The position numbers and the translations under genes are program-made. A DNA stretch of 64,000 nucleotides, from the NCBI RefSeq assembly GCF_023634845.1, contig NZ_JAMLJL010000004.1, forward strand, positions 1 through 64,000. The letters are read 5' to 3'. The notes under the pieces are model-generated. The model was not told the DNA's origin and did not search any database. It was given only the letters and a program-made list of their open reading frames with translations. Of this stretch, positions 24,903 through 34,157 are shown piece by piece. The DNA is from Flavobacterium amniphilum. Its GTDB lineage: Bacteria; Bacteroidota; Bacteroidia; Flavobacteriales; Flavobacteriaceae. Numbering within the stretch: the first letter of the stretch is position 1; the number at the start of each line of letters is the position of its first letter.

Positions 24903-26066
24903 TTATTTTGACGCGAACAACTTCACGTCGTTTTCTGAAATTTCGCTACCGCCAAGAATGATAAGGCGTTCCACTACGTTTCTCAATTCACGGATATTCC
25001 CTGTCCAGTCGTATTCCTGTAGCAATTTAATCGCCTGTTTAGAAAACGTTTTTCTGGCACTTCCCTGTTCGTCAGCGATTTTAGCTGCAAAATGTTCGAC
25101 CAAAGCCGGGATATCATCCCTTCTGTCATTCAGCGCAGGCACTTTCACTAAGATAACCGCCAGACGGTGGTATAAATCCTCGCGGAAGCGGCCTTCTTCG
25201 ATTTCTTTCTTCAGATCCTTGTTGGTTGCCGCAACAACACGCACGTTTACTTTAATATCTTTATCGGCACCTACACGCTGGATCAGGTTTTCCTGCAATG
25301 CACGCAACACTTTAGCTTGTGCCGGCAGGCTCATATCCCCGATTTCATCCAGGAAGATTGTTCCGCCATCGGCAGCTTCAAACTTACCGGCGCGGTCTTT
25401 CACGGCAGAGGTAAAAGCCCCTTTAATATGTCCGAACAATTCACTTTCGATCAGTTCAGAAGGAATGGCGGCACAATTCACTTCGATGATTGGGCCTGAA
25501 GAGCGCTCACTTTTTTCATGGATTTGGTGTGCGACCAATTCTTTACCTGTACCGTTTGGCCCGGTAATCAAGACACGTGCTTCTGTTGGTGCCACTTTAT
25601 CGATCATCCCTTTGATTTGGTTGATGGCTTCACTGTCCCCGATCATTTCGTAATTTTTCGAAACTTTCTTTTTCAGGATTTTGTTTTCCACCACCAGTTT
25701 TTTGCGGTCAAGCGCGTTTCGCACGGTATTTAACAAACGGTTCAAATCAGGTGGTTTGGAGATATAATCGAATGCACCCAGGCGCATTGTATTGACTGCT
25801 GTTTCCAGATCACCGTGGCCTGAAATCATGACCATTGGGATTTCCGGTTTGATTTTTTTTACGGCATCCAATACCTCGACACCGTCCATTTTAGGCATTT
25901 TGATGTCACATAAGATCAGATCATAGTCTTCATTTTTGACTTTTTCAAGTCCTTGTGCGCCGTCTTCTGCTTCCTCAACTTTATATGTATCGTTTTCCTC
26001 TGAAAGGATTTTTACCAAAACCCTGCGGATAGCCGCTTCGTCTTCAATGATTAGTATTTTCGACAT
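24903..26066 (-). CDS. Sigma-54-type response regulator lacking a DNA-binding domain
   Basis: A 387-residue protein. Receiver domain (1-120) with phospho-acceptor Asp54 in ILCDIKMP; AAA+ domain (about 140-375) with Walker A TGPNGTGKE, Walker B GGTIFLDEIGD and arginine-rich GNIRELRNVV. The sigma-54 contact loop reads GAFTSA instead of GAFTGA. The protein stops just after the AAA+ lid, without the Fis-type HTH of NtrC. Such forms may activate from solution like FleQ/FlgR-type EBPs. No kinase is adjacent. Operon order: this gene, DEAD-like, DUF2007. Confidence 0.85.
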   Translation of the reverse strand: MSKILIIEDEAAIRRVLVKILSEENDTYKVEEAEDGAQGLEKVKNEDYDLILCDIKMPKMDGVEVLDAVKKIKPEIPMVMISGHGDLETAVNTMRLGAFDYISKPPDLNRLLNTVRNALDRKKLVVENKILKKKVSKNYEMIGDSEAINQIKGMIDKVAPTEARVLITGPNGTGKELVAHQIHEKSERSSGPIIEVNCAAIPSELIESELFGHIKGAFTSAVKDRAGKFEAADGGTIFLDEIGDMSLPAQAKVLRALQENLIQRVGADKDIKVNVRVVAATNKDLKKEIEEGRFREDLYHRLAVILVKVPALNDRRDDIPALVEHFAAKIADEQGSARKTFSKQAIKLLQEYDWTGNIRELRNVVERLIILGGSEISENDVKLFASK

Positions 26067-26076
26067 TATATGAATC

Positions 26077-26514
26077 TTAATTTGTTGTAACTTTTCGTTT
26101 TACTCCTATTCCGGAATAAATAATGGTACTGTACTTATGGCTTTTCTCAAAATCAGTAATAAATAACAATCCGGCTTCTGTTTGACCTTTACCTTTTTTC
26201 ACTCCGATTACCATATCACAGCATTTTTCTTTTGCCCTTGCCTTCAATTCTTTCAATACATCTTCATCGTTAGAATCGATTCCTCCTTCGGATTCTATCA
26301 AACCTATCCGTTCGTATTCAAAGTTTACCGGTTCACCTTCAAATAACAAATTAACTTCCAGTGTTGAATTTAAACAATTTTCTTCGGCAGGCTTAGTCCC
26401 GTCATTTTTTTTATCACTTAAATCGGTAAAAGAAGCATAAGCCCCATAACCAACACAAGATGTTAAATTAACCAATACGAATAATGCGGCTAATTTTTTC
26501 AGAATAACTTTCAT
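26077..26514 (-). CDS. Predicted lipoprotein of unknown function
   Basis: A 145-residue protein with a lipobox (VNLTSC, Cys near 21). The start is the Met of MKVILKKLAALF; the 16 extra upstream codons are hydrophobic and have no start context. The rest includes two Cys in ARAKEKCCDMVIGVKKGKG and a long strand-rich end. No known domain is recognised. It lies ten bases upstream (5') of the NtrC-like gene on the same strand, so the two may be cotranscribed. Confidence 0.65.
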   Translation of the reverse strand: MKVILKKLAALFVLVNLTSCVGYGAYASFTDLSDKKNDGTKPAEENCLNSTLEVNLLFEGEPVNFEYERIGLIESEGGIDSNDEDVLKELKARAKEKCCDMVIGVKKGKGQTEAGLLFITDFEKSHKYSTIIYSGIGVKRKVTTN

Positions 26515-26611
26515 TTTAATTTTTAATTTTTCAGCTGTAAAGATAAAAAGAGAAAAGGACAAAAGATAAAAACCTTTACATCCTTTTCCCTTGAAATTAT
26601 TTAGTGACTGG

Positions 26612-27919
26612 TTAGTATTTTAACCATTTATACAATTCTTTCCAGGTTGGTTTTTTTCCGTACATCAGAATTCCCACGCGGTAAATTTTAGATGCGAACC
26701 ACACTACGGCAAGGAACGTACCGAAAAGCAATACAATCGATAAAACCAATTGCCATACCGGTACTCCGAACGGGATGCGCATCAGCATTACGATAGGTGA
26801 TGTTAGCGGAATCATGGAAAAGACAGTAGCTACGGTTCCGTGCGGATCATTAATAACGGTAAAGAAACCAACATAAACACCCAGCATCAAAGGCATGATG
26901 ATAGGCAATAAAAACTGTTGTGAATCGGTTTCCGAATCGACAGCCGCACCAATGGCCGCATATAAAGAACTATACAGAAAATAACCTCCCGTGAAATAAA
27001 CAAGGAAGAATAACACAGTGCTTAAAACCGGTATTTCATCATAATATAATTTTGCCTGGGCGGTTAGCGATGCCATAAAATTTCCGTTCCCCTGCATTTG
27101 ACCCATTGCTTCGGCAGTGGCATGACTGTCCATTCCTGAACTGAAGAACAGAGAAGCTCCGAAGAACAAAATCAAAGCCAGCACAACCCAGATCATAAAC
27201 TGCAGGATTCCTGCCAATGAATTACCGATGATTTTCCCCATCATCAATTGGAACGGTTTCACTGAAGAAATGATTACTTCAATAATCCTTGATGTTTTTT
27301 CCTCAATAACACTACGCATGACAAAATTTCCGTAGATGATGATAAACATCATGATCAGGTAACCGAATGAACCTCCGAAGATAACTTTGGTAATGTTTAA
27401 ATATTTCAATCCTTCTTCACCTGAAAATTTAGCGATATGCAAATCCGAATCGACTTTGGCTTCTTCTATTTTTTTAGCGTCAAACCCAAGAGACTTCAGG
27501 TTATTTTTAGTTAACTGATTATCGATTACTTTTTCAATATCCGACACAAACTCAAGGCTTGGACTGTCATCGGAAATGTATTGAACCTTTGTTTTCAGTT
27601 CATTTGTATCGGCAACTTTCGGCACATATATTAATCCTTCATAATTTTTTGAAGCCGTATCTTTTGCCAGTTGCAAAGGCATTTTTGACAAGTCGACATA
27701 TACAATTTCCTTAGTGTTTTTGAAATCAGGTTTTAAGATTCCCGCTTCATCATGAATAGCCACCTTAGTCACTTCATCTTTATTCATGTTAGCCAGATAC
27801 CCTATAAAGAAAGACAAACAAACCATTAACAACGGACTCAGGAAAGTCATTACGATAAATGATTTATTACGCACTTTGGCAATAAATTCTCTTTTTATGA
27901 TAAGTTTTAATACTCCCAT
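26612..27919 (-). CDS. ABC-2 type exporter permease (NatB-like)
   Basis: A 435-residue membrane protein. One TM helix near the N-terminus (about 20-42), a periplasmic domain (about 45-175), then five helices (about 178-420), the NatB/ABC-2 membrane layout. The conserved EEKTSRIIEVIISSVKP is the coupling segment (EEKTSRIIEVIISS shown). It overlaps the ATPase gene by one base (TAATG), so translation is coupled. The pair likely exports Na+ or a peptide/lipid; NatAB-type annotation is by homology only. Confidence 0.82.
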   Translation of the reverse strand: MGVLKLIIKREFIAKVRNKSFIVMTFLSPLLMVCLSFFIGYLANMNKDEVTKVAIHDEAGILKPDFKNTKEIVYVDLSKMPLQLAKDTASKNYEGLIYVPKVADTNELKTKVQYISDDSPSLEFVSDIEKVIDNQLTKNNLKSLGFDAKKIEEAKVDSDLHIAKFSGEEGLKYLNITKVIFGGSFGYLIMMFIIIYGNFVMRSVIEEKTSRIIEVIISSVKPFQLMMGKIIGNSLAGILQFMIWVVLALILFFGASLFFSSGMDSHATAEAMGQMQGNGNFMASLTAQAKLYYDEIPVLSTVLFFLVYFTGGYFLYSSLYAAIGAAVDSETDSQQFLLPIIMPLMLGVYVGFFTVINDPHGTVATVFSMIPLTSPIVMLMRIPFGVPVWQLVLSIVLLFGTFLAVVWFASKIYRVGILMYGKKPTWKELYKWLKY

Positions 27920-28845
27920 TAGATCTGATTTGTAACTGTTTGAATAAAAATATCGTTCACACTTGGAATGTTTTCAGTAAAATGAGTCACCTGACCGTTT
28001 CGTGTCAGTACATTCAACAAATCATTCTGGGTATGGTTACCCAGGTCGATTTCCAATTTCAAATCCTCATTCAGTGATTTAAAAGTAGTTTGTCCCACGG
28101 TGAATTTTTGTGTCAGGTCATACATTAAGCCTTCCACATTTGAGCTCAAAATACCCACCTGGAATTTATTGGTACGGTATTCCTTTTTCACATCACTCAA
28201 TTTACCTTCAATAAGCTTGTTTGATTTGTGGATCAGGGCAATATAATCACACATTTCCTCTACGCTTTCCATGCGGTGTGTTGAGAAAATGATTGACGTT
28301 CCTTTTTTATTCAATTCGATGATTTCATCCTTGATTAAATTAGCATTAACCGGGTCAAATCCAGAGAAAGGCTCATCAAGGATTAACAATTTAGGTTCGT
28401 GCAAAACAGTCACAATGAATTGGATTTTTTGCGCCATCCCTTTAGACAGTTCCTGGATTTTTTTATTCCACCAGCCTTCAATTTCAAATTTTTCAAACCA
28501 GTATTTCAGTTGTTTTTTAGCCTGGTCATGTGGCATACCTTTCAGTTGGGCCAAGTACAAAGCCTGTTCCCCTACTTTCATGGTTTTGTACAAACCTCTT
28601 TCTTCCGGCATGTATCCGATATACTGAACATGATTTGGTGCTAATTTTTCACCATCCAGAAAAACCTCTCCGGTATCCGGCATTGTAATTTGGTTGATGA
28701 TACGGATTAACGAAGTCTTTCCGGCTCCGTTAGGACCCAATAATCCATAAATACTGCCTTGCGGTACTTGCAGTGAAACTGAATTCAAGGCGGTATAATC
28801 ACCATACTGTTTCACTACATTTTTTACTTCAAGAATATTATTCAT
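27919..28845 (-). CDS. ABC exporter ATPase (NatA-like)
   Basis: A 308-residue ABC ATPase. Walker A GPNGAGKTS, signature LSKGMAQKIQ, Walker B LLILDEPFSGFDP, H-loop STHRM. The C-terminal extension (about 220-308) is DUF4162-like, as in NatA/YhaQ exporters. The ATG at 28845 (MNNILEVKNVV) is preferred over the one 11 codons upstream. Forms an operon with the permease that follows. Confidence 0.85.
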   Translation of the reverse strand: MNNILEVKNVVKQYGDYTALNSVSLQVPQGSIYGLLGPNGAGKTSLIRIINQITMPDTGEVFLDGEKLAPNHVQYIGYMPEERGLYKTMKVGEQALYLAQLKGMPHDQAKKQLKYWFEKFEIEGWWNKKIQELSKGMAQKIQFIVTVLHEPKLLILDEPFSGFDPVNANLIKDEIIELNKKGTSIIFSTHRMESVEEMCDYIALIHKSNKLIEGKLSDVKKEYRTNKFQVGILSSNVEGLMYDLTQKFTVGQTTFKSLNEDLKLEIDLGNHTQNDLLNVLTRNGQVTHFTENIPSVNDIFIQTVTNQI

Positions 28846-28934
28846 TGTCAAAGTTTGATTTGATTGAAGATTAAGCATTAAAGCCTTATTATTGTAAATT
28901 TACAGAAATTAGATACAGAAGTAGTCCTTTTGTT

Positions 28935-28967
28935 ACAAAAAATCCCAACATTTTACAGTTGGGATTT
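28935..28967 (-). terminator. Terminator after dnaJ
   Basis: AAATCCCAAC (28940-28949) pairs with GTTGGGATTT (28958-28967); the minus strand continues with TTTTTTGTAAC. 22 bp past the dnaJ stop. Confidence 0.75.
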
Positions 28968-28989
28968 AAATTATATCTGATTCAGTCTT

Positions 28990-30108
28990 TTAAGAAAACA
29001 TATCTTTTACTTTCTCGAAGAATGATTTTTCTGATTTTTCAGGTTTCGGAATAAAGTTGGCATCTTCAAGGTTACTTTCGAAAAATTTCTTTTGCTCTTT
29101 TGAAAGGTTTTTCGGTGTCCACACATTAACATGCACTAATAAGTCACCGTTACCGTAACTGTTTAAACTAGGGATTCCTTTTCCTTTCAAACGGAGGATC
29201 TTACCTGACTGAATACCTTCTTCCAGTTTAATTCTCACTTTTCCGTTTACGGCATCGATATCTTTTGAAATACCTAAAACTGCTTCAGGATAGCTTATAT
29301 ACAAGTCATAATGAAGGTTTTCACCTTCACGTTTTAAGAATTCATGTTCCACTTCTTCAATGGCAACAATCAAATCTCCCGGAATACCGTTCCCCGGAGC
29401 ATCATTACCTTTACCGGAAACTTTCAATTGCATGCCGTCAACTACACCTGCTGGGATTTTGATTGATACAGTTTCATCTTCAAGAATCATTCCCTGAGCA
29501 TCTGCATTATTCGGCTTAGAATCGATGGTTTGACCTGTTCCGCCACATACATTACAAGGAGAAGCCGTTTGCATTCTTCCCAAGATTGTGTTCGTCACTC
29601 TTACAACCTGACCGGTACCGTTACAGGTTGGACATGTTTTGTAGCTAACTCCCTGAGCCTGGATTTTACGTTTTACCTTAACTTTTTTCTCGACACCGTT
29701 TGCGATTTCTTCCAAAGTCATTTTTACTTTGATGCGCAGGTTACTTCCTTTGGCTCTGCGTTGACCACCGCCACCGCCGAATCCACCGAATCCGCCACCG
29801 AAAGCGCTTCCGAAAATATCACCGAACTGACTGAAAATATCATCCATGTTCATATGATGACCGCCACCGAAACCTCCTGCACCGTCAAATGCAGCATGAC
29901 CATACTGATCGTAACGTGCACGTTTATTGGCGTCGCTTAAAATCTCATAAGCTTCAGCTGCTTCCTTAAACTTTTCCTCAGCTGCTTTATCGCCCGGATT
30001 TTTATCAGGATGGAACTCAATCGCTTTTTTGCGGTAACCTTTTTTGATTTCAGCTTCAGTAGCTCCTTTGCTAACACCTAATATTTCGTAATAATCTTTT
30101 TTGCTCAT
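28990..30108 (-). CDS. dnaJ: Chaperone DnaJ (Hsp40)
   Basis: A 372-residue type I J-protein. J domain (1-70) with HPD in FHPDKNPGD, a Gly/Phe-rich linker (about 75-120), a zinc domain and C-terminal substrate domains. The usual four CxxCxGxG repeats are reduced: only CPTCNGTGQ and CNVCGGTGQ are seen here, so this is the two-repeat form. It stimulates DnaK ATPase and delivers clients. Downstream of grpE by 81 bp in the same direction; dnaK is not in this window. Confidence 0.93.
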   Translation of the reverse strand: MSKKDYYEILGVSKGATEAEIKKGYRKKAIEFHPDKNPGDKAAEEKFKEAAEAYEILSDANKRARYDQYGHAAFDGAGGFGGGHHMNMDDIFSQFGDIFGSAFGGGFGGFGGGGGQRRAKGSNLRIKVKMTLEEIANGVEKKVKVKRKIQAQGVSYKTCPTCNGTGQVVRVTNTILGRMQTASPCNVCGGTGQTIDSKPNNADAQGMILEDETVSIKIPAGVVDGMQLKVSGKGNDAPGNGIPGDLIVAIEEVEHEFLKREGENLHYDLYISYPEAVLGISKDIDAVNGKVRIKLEEGIQSGKILRLKGKGIPSLNSYGNGDLLVHVNVWTPKNLSKEQKKFFESNLEDANFIPKPEKSEKSFFEKVKDMFS

Positions 30109-30189
30109 AATATCTTAAAATTCCAAATTCCAATCTCAAAAACTCAAAATTCCTTTTCTTTTGGATCTTGGTTTTGGGATTAGTTATTT

Positions 30190-30726
30190 TTAGTTTCCTA
30201 TTACCACTTTTGGGAAACGGATGATTTTGTCTCCTAACTTGTATCCTTTTTCCACTACATCAACGATTTTACCTTTCAAATCGTCACCTGCCGGAATTTG
30301 TGTAATTGCTTCTGCAAAATCAGCGTTAAACACATCGCCAACATTGATATCAACCAACTCCAATCCTTTGGAAATCAATGTTGATTTCAGTTTTTCCTGG
30401 ATTAATTCAACTCCCTTCACCAATGCCTCATCTTCAGATTTAGAGATTTGTGACCATGCTCTGTCAAAATCGTCCAAAACCGGTAACATTGCCTGTAAAA
30501 CTTCCTGTCCGGCAGTTTTGAAAAGCTCAATACGTTCTTTTGAAGTACGTTTCTTGTAATTTTCAAACTCTGCAAATAAACGCAAAAATTTATCTTTTTC
30601 AGCTGCTAATTCTTCCTGTAATTTTTCTTCAGCTGTCATTTCAGGATTAGTAATCTCTTGATTAGCAGAAACTTTTTCATTTTCCAATGCCTCTTTCTCG
30701 ATATTTTCAGTTCCTTCTTGGCTCAT
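30190..30726 (-). CDS. grpE: GrpE, DnaK nucleotide exchange factor
   Basis: A 178-residue protein: a long N-terminal coiled coil (about 40-80: EELAAEKDKFLRLFAEFENYKKRTSK) then the compact beta domain ending DKIIRFPKVVIGN, the GrpE signature. The start at 30726 (MSQEGTENI) gives a normal N-terminus; 26 extra upstream codons are spurious. It promotes ADP/ATP exchange in DnaK. Located before dnaJ; the 81 bp between them is low-complexity AATTCC repeats. Confidence 0.92.
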   Translation of the reverse strand: MSQEGTENIEKEALENEKVSANQEITNPEMTAEEKLQEELAAEKDKFLRLFAEFENYKKRTSKERIELFKTAGQEVLQAMLPVLDDFDRAWSQISKSEDEALVKGVELIQEKLKSTLISKGLELVDINVGDVFNADFAEAITQIPAGDDLKGKIVDVVEKGYKLGDKIIRFPKVVIGN

Positions 30727-30911
30727 ATCTATTGATTCTTTTTTAACAATTATAATTCTTGTTTTCTGATTGCAAAAGTACTGCCAAAGCTTTAAAAATG
30801 CCAAATTGTCATTACTATTTTTATCAAATTCTTGTGAAGACCGATTAACTTGACTAACTTAGTGACAATAAATCTGTTGCAAGAATTTTTCAACCTCAAA
30901 AAAACACAACT

Positions 30912-31574
30912 ATGAAAAAATTTTTTTTAAGCCTCGTTTTAATTTCGCTAATCACACTCAATTCCTGTAAAAAAGAAAAGACTGAAGAACAAAACAACAC
31001 TGCCGTCGAAAGCAAAATAACCGCTGACGGAATTAAGTATACTATTGATTTGAACAATTCGATTGTAAACTGGTCAGGTTCAAAACCAACCGGAAAACAT
31101 ACCGGAACGATTAAATTCAAGGAAGGTTTTGTCACTGTTAAAGACACAGCCATTACTTCAGGAAGATTTTTTATTGACATGAACACTATTACAGTAACCG
31201 ATTTAAAACCCGAAGAAGGAAAAGCAGATTTAGAAAACCACTTAAAAGGAACAGCAGAAAAAGACAAAAAGGATCATTTTTTCAATGTAAAAAAATACCC
31301 GACTTCTGATATCAAAATCACAAAAGTTGTTGAAAAGGATGGAAAGACACACATCTATGGTAACTTATCAATTAAAGGAGTAACCAAAGCAGTTAATTTC
31401 CCTGCCAAAATAAGCATAACTGAAAACGAAGTAATTATCAACAGTGAAAAATTGGTTTTAAACCGAACCTATTTTAATGTAAATTATGCCTCAAAATCAC
31501 TTTTTGCCGATTTAAAAGACAAATTCATCAATGATGAAATCGAAATACAGGTTGATGTGAAATGCCATAAATAA
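30912..31574 (+). CDS. YceI-family lipoprotein
   Basis: A 220-residue protein with a lipobox (ITLNSC, Cys19). The YceI lipocalin-like barrel (about 40-215) has the motifs VNWSGSKPTGKHTGTIKFKEG (partly shown: SGSKPTGKHTGTI) and FFNVKKYPTSDIKIT. YceI proteins bind isoprenoid or other lipids in the periplasm and are often linked to osmotic or redox stress. No lipid partner gene is nearby. Ends at a bidirectional terminator shared with the convergent epimerase. Confidence 0.85.
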   Translation: MKKFFLSLVLISLITLNSCKKEKTEEQNNTAVESKITADGIKYTIDLNNSIVNWSGSKPTGKHTGTIKFKEGFVTVKDTAITSGRFFIDMNTITVTDLKPEEGKADLENHLKGTAEKDKKDHFFNVKKYPTSDIKITKVVEKDGKTHIYGNLSIKGVTKAVNFPAKISITENEVIINSEKLVLNRTYFNVNYASKSLFADLKDKFINDEIEIQVDVKCHK

Positions 31575-31603
31575 AAAAAGCGCCTCAGGCGCTTTTTTTA
31601 TTA
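31575..31603. terminator. Bidirectional terminator, yceI and epimerase
   Basis: AGCGCC TCAG GGCGCT with A-runs before and T-runs after, so each strand sees a GC stem followed by U. It ends both convergent genes. Confidence 0.85.
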
Positions 31604-32512
31604 TTATTTATGAAACAGATTCTTTAAAGCAAAATCAAGGTCTTCAAACTGAAAATCAAATCCTGCATTTTGAATTTTGTTAGAACTGACTTTCTGACTT
31701 TCAAGCAGCAATGTATGCATTTCCCCAAGTATCAATTTTAAAAAGAATTTAGGAACATTGGGCAATAAAACCGGAACATCCAAAACTTGCGCTATTTCTC
31801 TGACTAACTGAGCATTGCTCACCGGATTAGGTGCAACCGCATTAAAAACCCCTGACAACTGGTTTTCCAAAGCGAATAAGAAAATTTCAGACAAATCCTT
31901 AATATGAATCCAAGACTGCCATTGCTTCCCTGATCCAAATGCCGATCCAAATCCCATGCTTATTGGCTTACTCATTTTAGGCAATGCACCTCCCTGAGCA
32001 GACAAAACCAAACCGATACGTATTTTACAGACTTTAATACCCAGTCTTTCAATTTGAGAAGCAGCATCTTCCCATTTTATCACAACATTTGACAAAAATG
32101 AATTTTCAAAACCTGTAAAATCTTCCGAATAAGTAACATCGGAATTACTGGGATACACACCTATCGCTGAAGCAGTAATAAAATGTTTAACCTGATTGGG
32201 ATTGTTTTTCAGTGCGTTGTAAAGAAGATTAATGGCATTCGTACGACTTTCAACTATTTCTTCTTTATATTGCGATGTCCAGCGTTCCGAAATATTGGCG
32301 CCGGCTAAATTAATAACGGTTTCGACATCAATGAAGCAGTTTTCATCTATAATCCCTTCGGTGGGATTCCAGTAATAACCACGATAATTAGGCTGATGCT
32401 GGATTTTATCCTGAGATGTGGTCAGATAATTCACCTTTAAGCCATTTTTCAATAGCAATTCGGTAATTTCATTTCCTACTAATCCTGTCGCTCCTGTAAT
32501 TAAAACCCGCAT
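31604..32512 (-). CDS. NAD-dependent epimerase-like protein, TIGR01777 family
   Basis: A 302-residue atypical SDR. N-terminal GATGLVGNEI is the dinucleotide loop; ASAIGVYP is the family motif with the catalytic-type Tyr; the C-terminal DUF1731-like part ends in a short helix (VSSNKIQNAGFDFQFEDLDFAL). TIGR01777 members are found beside cell division genes in other bacteria (YfcH/SulA-like), and their reaction is unknown. Two genes on this strand follow one another but have separate spacing. Confidence 0.82.
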   Translation of the reverse strand: MRVLITGATGLVGNEITELLLKNGLKVNYLTTSQDKIQHQPNYRGYYWNPTEGIIDENCFIDVETVINLAGANISERWTSQYKEEIVESRTNAINLLYNALKNNPNQVKHFITASAIGVYPSNSDVTYSEDFTGFENSFLSNVVIKWEDAASQIERLGIKVCKIRIGLVLSAQGGALPKMSKPISMGFGSAFGSGKQWQSWIHIKDLSEIFLFALENQLSGVFNAVAPNPVSNAQLVREIAQVLDVPVLLPNVPKFFLKLILGEMHTLLLESQKVSSNKIQNAGFDFQFEDLDFALKNLFHK

Positions 32513-32589
32513 GTGTGAATTTTATTTCAAAATTACGACAGGAAATTCTTAACTAAATATTAATTGTAAGGATTTTAACTTTTGCTTTC

Positions 32590-33045
32590 TTACTTTTTAA
32601 TCCGGATTGTCCATTCAAATTCCAATACAGAAACTTGGTCGCCTTTTTCATCAATTCCTATGGATTTCATCCAGAAAGTCTGCCCTTCACCTGTGTCAAT
32701 TGTTTTTTGGATTGCATCAGTAATCAAATGTCCATCAGTACAGGTAAATGTTAAACGCCCGGTTGCTTTTTTAGTAAAAGTTGCTTTGTTGTTCGCCACC
32801 AACATGGAAATATTCTGTTTACTCTTCTTAATATGCAACATTACTAATGCACCGGTAGACAATTCTGCCGCCATGGCCTGAACTGCAAAATACATCGAAT
32901 TAAATGGATTTTGATTAAACCACCTGTGCTTTACAGATACCACACATTGGTTTTCATTGATCACTTTTGTCCGTACACCACACCAAAAAGCGGATGGTAG
33001 TTTAAAAAATAGGAAAGTATTTAATTTCGACGGTGTAAATTCCAT
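32590..33045 (-). CDS. DUF4442-like hot-dog protein
   Basis: A 151-residue protein of the hot-dog fold: HRWFNQNPFNSMYFAVQAMAAELSTG (its centre NPFNSMYFAVQAMA shown) is the DUF4442 hallmark with the substrate-helix. Relatives are thought to be acyl-CoA thioesterases or acyl-binding proteins; the catalytic Asp or Glu is not obvious, so the activity is unproven. Located just upstream of the epimerase gene on the same strand, 77 bp apart. Confidence 0.72.
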   Translation of the reverse strand: MEFTPSKLNTFLFFKLPSAFWCGVRTKVINENQCVVSVKHRWFNQNPFNSMYFAVQAMAAELSTGALVMLHIKKSKQNISMLVANNKATFTKKATGRLTFTCTDGHLITDAIQKTIDTGEGQTFWMKSIGIDEKGDQVSVLEFEWTIRIKK

Positions 33046-33160
33046 AACATTAGATTTTTCGCTAATCTACAAAAAAATACTATGCATGCCTAATATTTTT
33101 AATTGTTAATATTTTGTTAAATTACACTACTTTGTTTTACATAATACCTTTTTTTAGATT

Positions 33161-33168
33161 TATCTTTG
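33161..33168 (+). promoter_or_regulatory. -7 box of the DUF4870-PspC-headGIN operon
   Basis: TATCTTTG, 95 bp before the first ATG at 33263; the long leader contains ATCATCAATCA strings like those of the repeat at 33731. Confidence 0.6.
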
Positions 33169-33262
33169 CATAAGAAATTAATAGTCTAAAGAAAGTATTA
33201 TTGAGTTTCAATCATCAATCAAACGAATAGTAAACAAAATCATCAATTCAAAAAACAACGTC

Positions 33263-33727
33263 ATGGAAGCATTAACAGTAAGAAACAACGAGAAAAATTT
33301 TGCAACACTTATCCATTTAAGTGCTTTAACAAAATACTTCATCCCTTTTGGAAATTTCATTTTACCAATCGTATTATGGGGAAGTAAAAAAGGAACATCA
33401 GAATTTATTGACCACAACGGAAAGCAAGCCATCAACTTTCAATTAAGCATGCTAACCTATTCATTAATTCTTTTGATAATTTCTGTACCGTCATTCATTT
33501 ATGGATTAGTAAACAACGTAAATCTGGATGATAATAACAACGGAAGAGAAATCATCAGAAACATTGCAGAAGGAAACTTATCGAATGTAATCTTTATAGG
33601 TGTGGTTGCCGCTCTTATATATGGAATAATGAAAGTGGCCGAATTTTTCATCATCATCTATGAATCAATAAAAGCGAATAACGGCGAACAGGTTCAGTAT
33701 CCGTTCACAATCAATTATTTGAAATAA
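33263..33727 (+). CDS. DUF4870-domain membrane protein
   Basis: A 154-residue protein with four hydrophobic helices. FIPFGNFILPIVLWGSKK and FIDHNGKQAINFQLSM are the DUF4870 signatures. Function unknown; often beside PspC or PadR genes in Bacteroidota. First gene of a seven-gene run that includes PadR, PspC, a serine hydrolase, an M23 peptidase and two head-GIN proteins, all plus strand. Confidence 0.8.
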   Translation: MEALTVRNNEKNFATLIHLSALTKYFIPFGNFILPIVLWGSKKGTSEFIDHNGKQAINFQLSMLTYSLILLIISVPSFIYGLVNNVNLDDNNNGREIIRNIAEGNLSNVIFIGVVAALIYGIMKVAEFFIIIYESIKANNGEQVQYPFTINYLK

Positions 33728-33730
33728 AAA

Positions 33731-33787
33731 TCAATCATCATCAATCATCATCAATCATCATCAATCATCATCAATCATCATCAATCA
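33731..33787 (+). repeat. 10-bp tandem repeat in the DUF4870-padR gap
   Basis: Five exact copies of TCAATCATCA and a partial sixth. The 10-bp step is one turn of DNA, so copy-number change would move flanking sites without rotating them. It lies 35 bp before padR and fits a slippage-prone leader or spacing element. The same ATCAATCATC string recurs in the operon leader (33211-33230) and at the starts of 35879 and 37202. Confidence 0.9.
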
Positions 33788-33821
33788 AAAAATGAACAGT
33801 TTAACAAAAAAATGAAATCCT

Positions 33822-34151
33822 ATGAACATTGAGAACACAAAAGCTCAGATGCGTAAAGGAGTTTTAGAATTCTGCATCTTATCTGTTTTAAAAGAAAAAG
33901 ACGCATATACCTCTGAAATACTTGACACACTGAAAAACGCAAAGTTGCTGGTAGTTGAAGGAACTGTGTATCCACTACTAACAAGATTAAAAAATGACGG
34001 ACTTTTAACGTACCGTTGGGAAGAATCAACTTCGGGACCACCAAGAAAATATTATGGTTTAACCGAAGAAGGACAAGAATTTTTAAAAGAATTAAGCATA
34101 ACCTGGAACGAACTTGCAGGTGCAGTAAACACAATAACTATACAAAACTAA
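33822..34151 (+). CDS. PadR-family transcriptional regulator
   Basis: A 109-residue PadR winged helix. LEFCILSVLKEKDAYTSEIL (residues about 12-31), GTVYPLLTRLKNDGLL and SGPPRKYYGLTEEG are the family's three signatures. It should sense a phenolic, drug or envelope cue and repress this operon. Six bases before the PspC gene. Confidence 0.88.
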   Translation: MNIENTKAQMRKGVLEFCILSVLKEKDAYTSEILDTLKNAKLLVVEGTVYPLLTRLKNDGLLTYRWEESTSGPPRKYYGLTEEGQEFLKELSITWNELAGAVNTITIQN

Positions 34152-34157
34152 CGAGCC

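Noticed and set aside
24829-25653. 274-residue plus-strand ORF antisense to the NtrC-like gene
   Set aside because: The minus-strand frame is a clear REC-AAA+ protein; the antisense product has no domain.
28990-30108. Truncated DnaJ due to missing zinc repeats
   Set aside because: I clearly see two of the four CxxCxGxG repeats, but the total length, J domain and C-terminal domains are normal, so I call it a divergent DnaJ rather than a broken gene.
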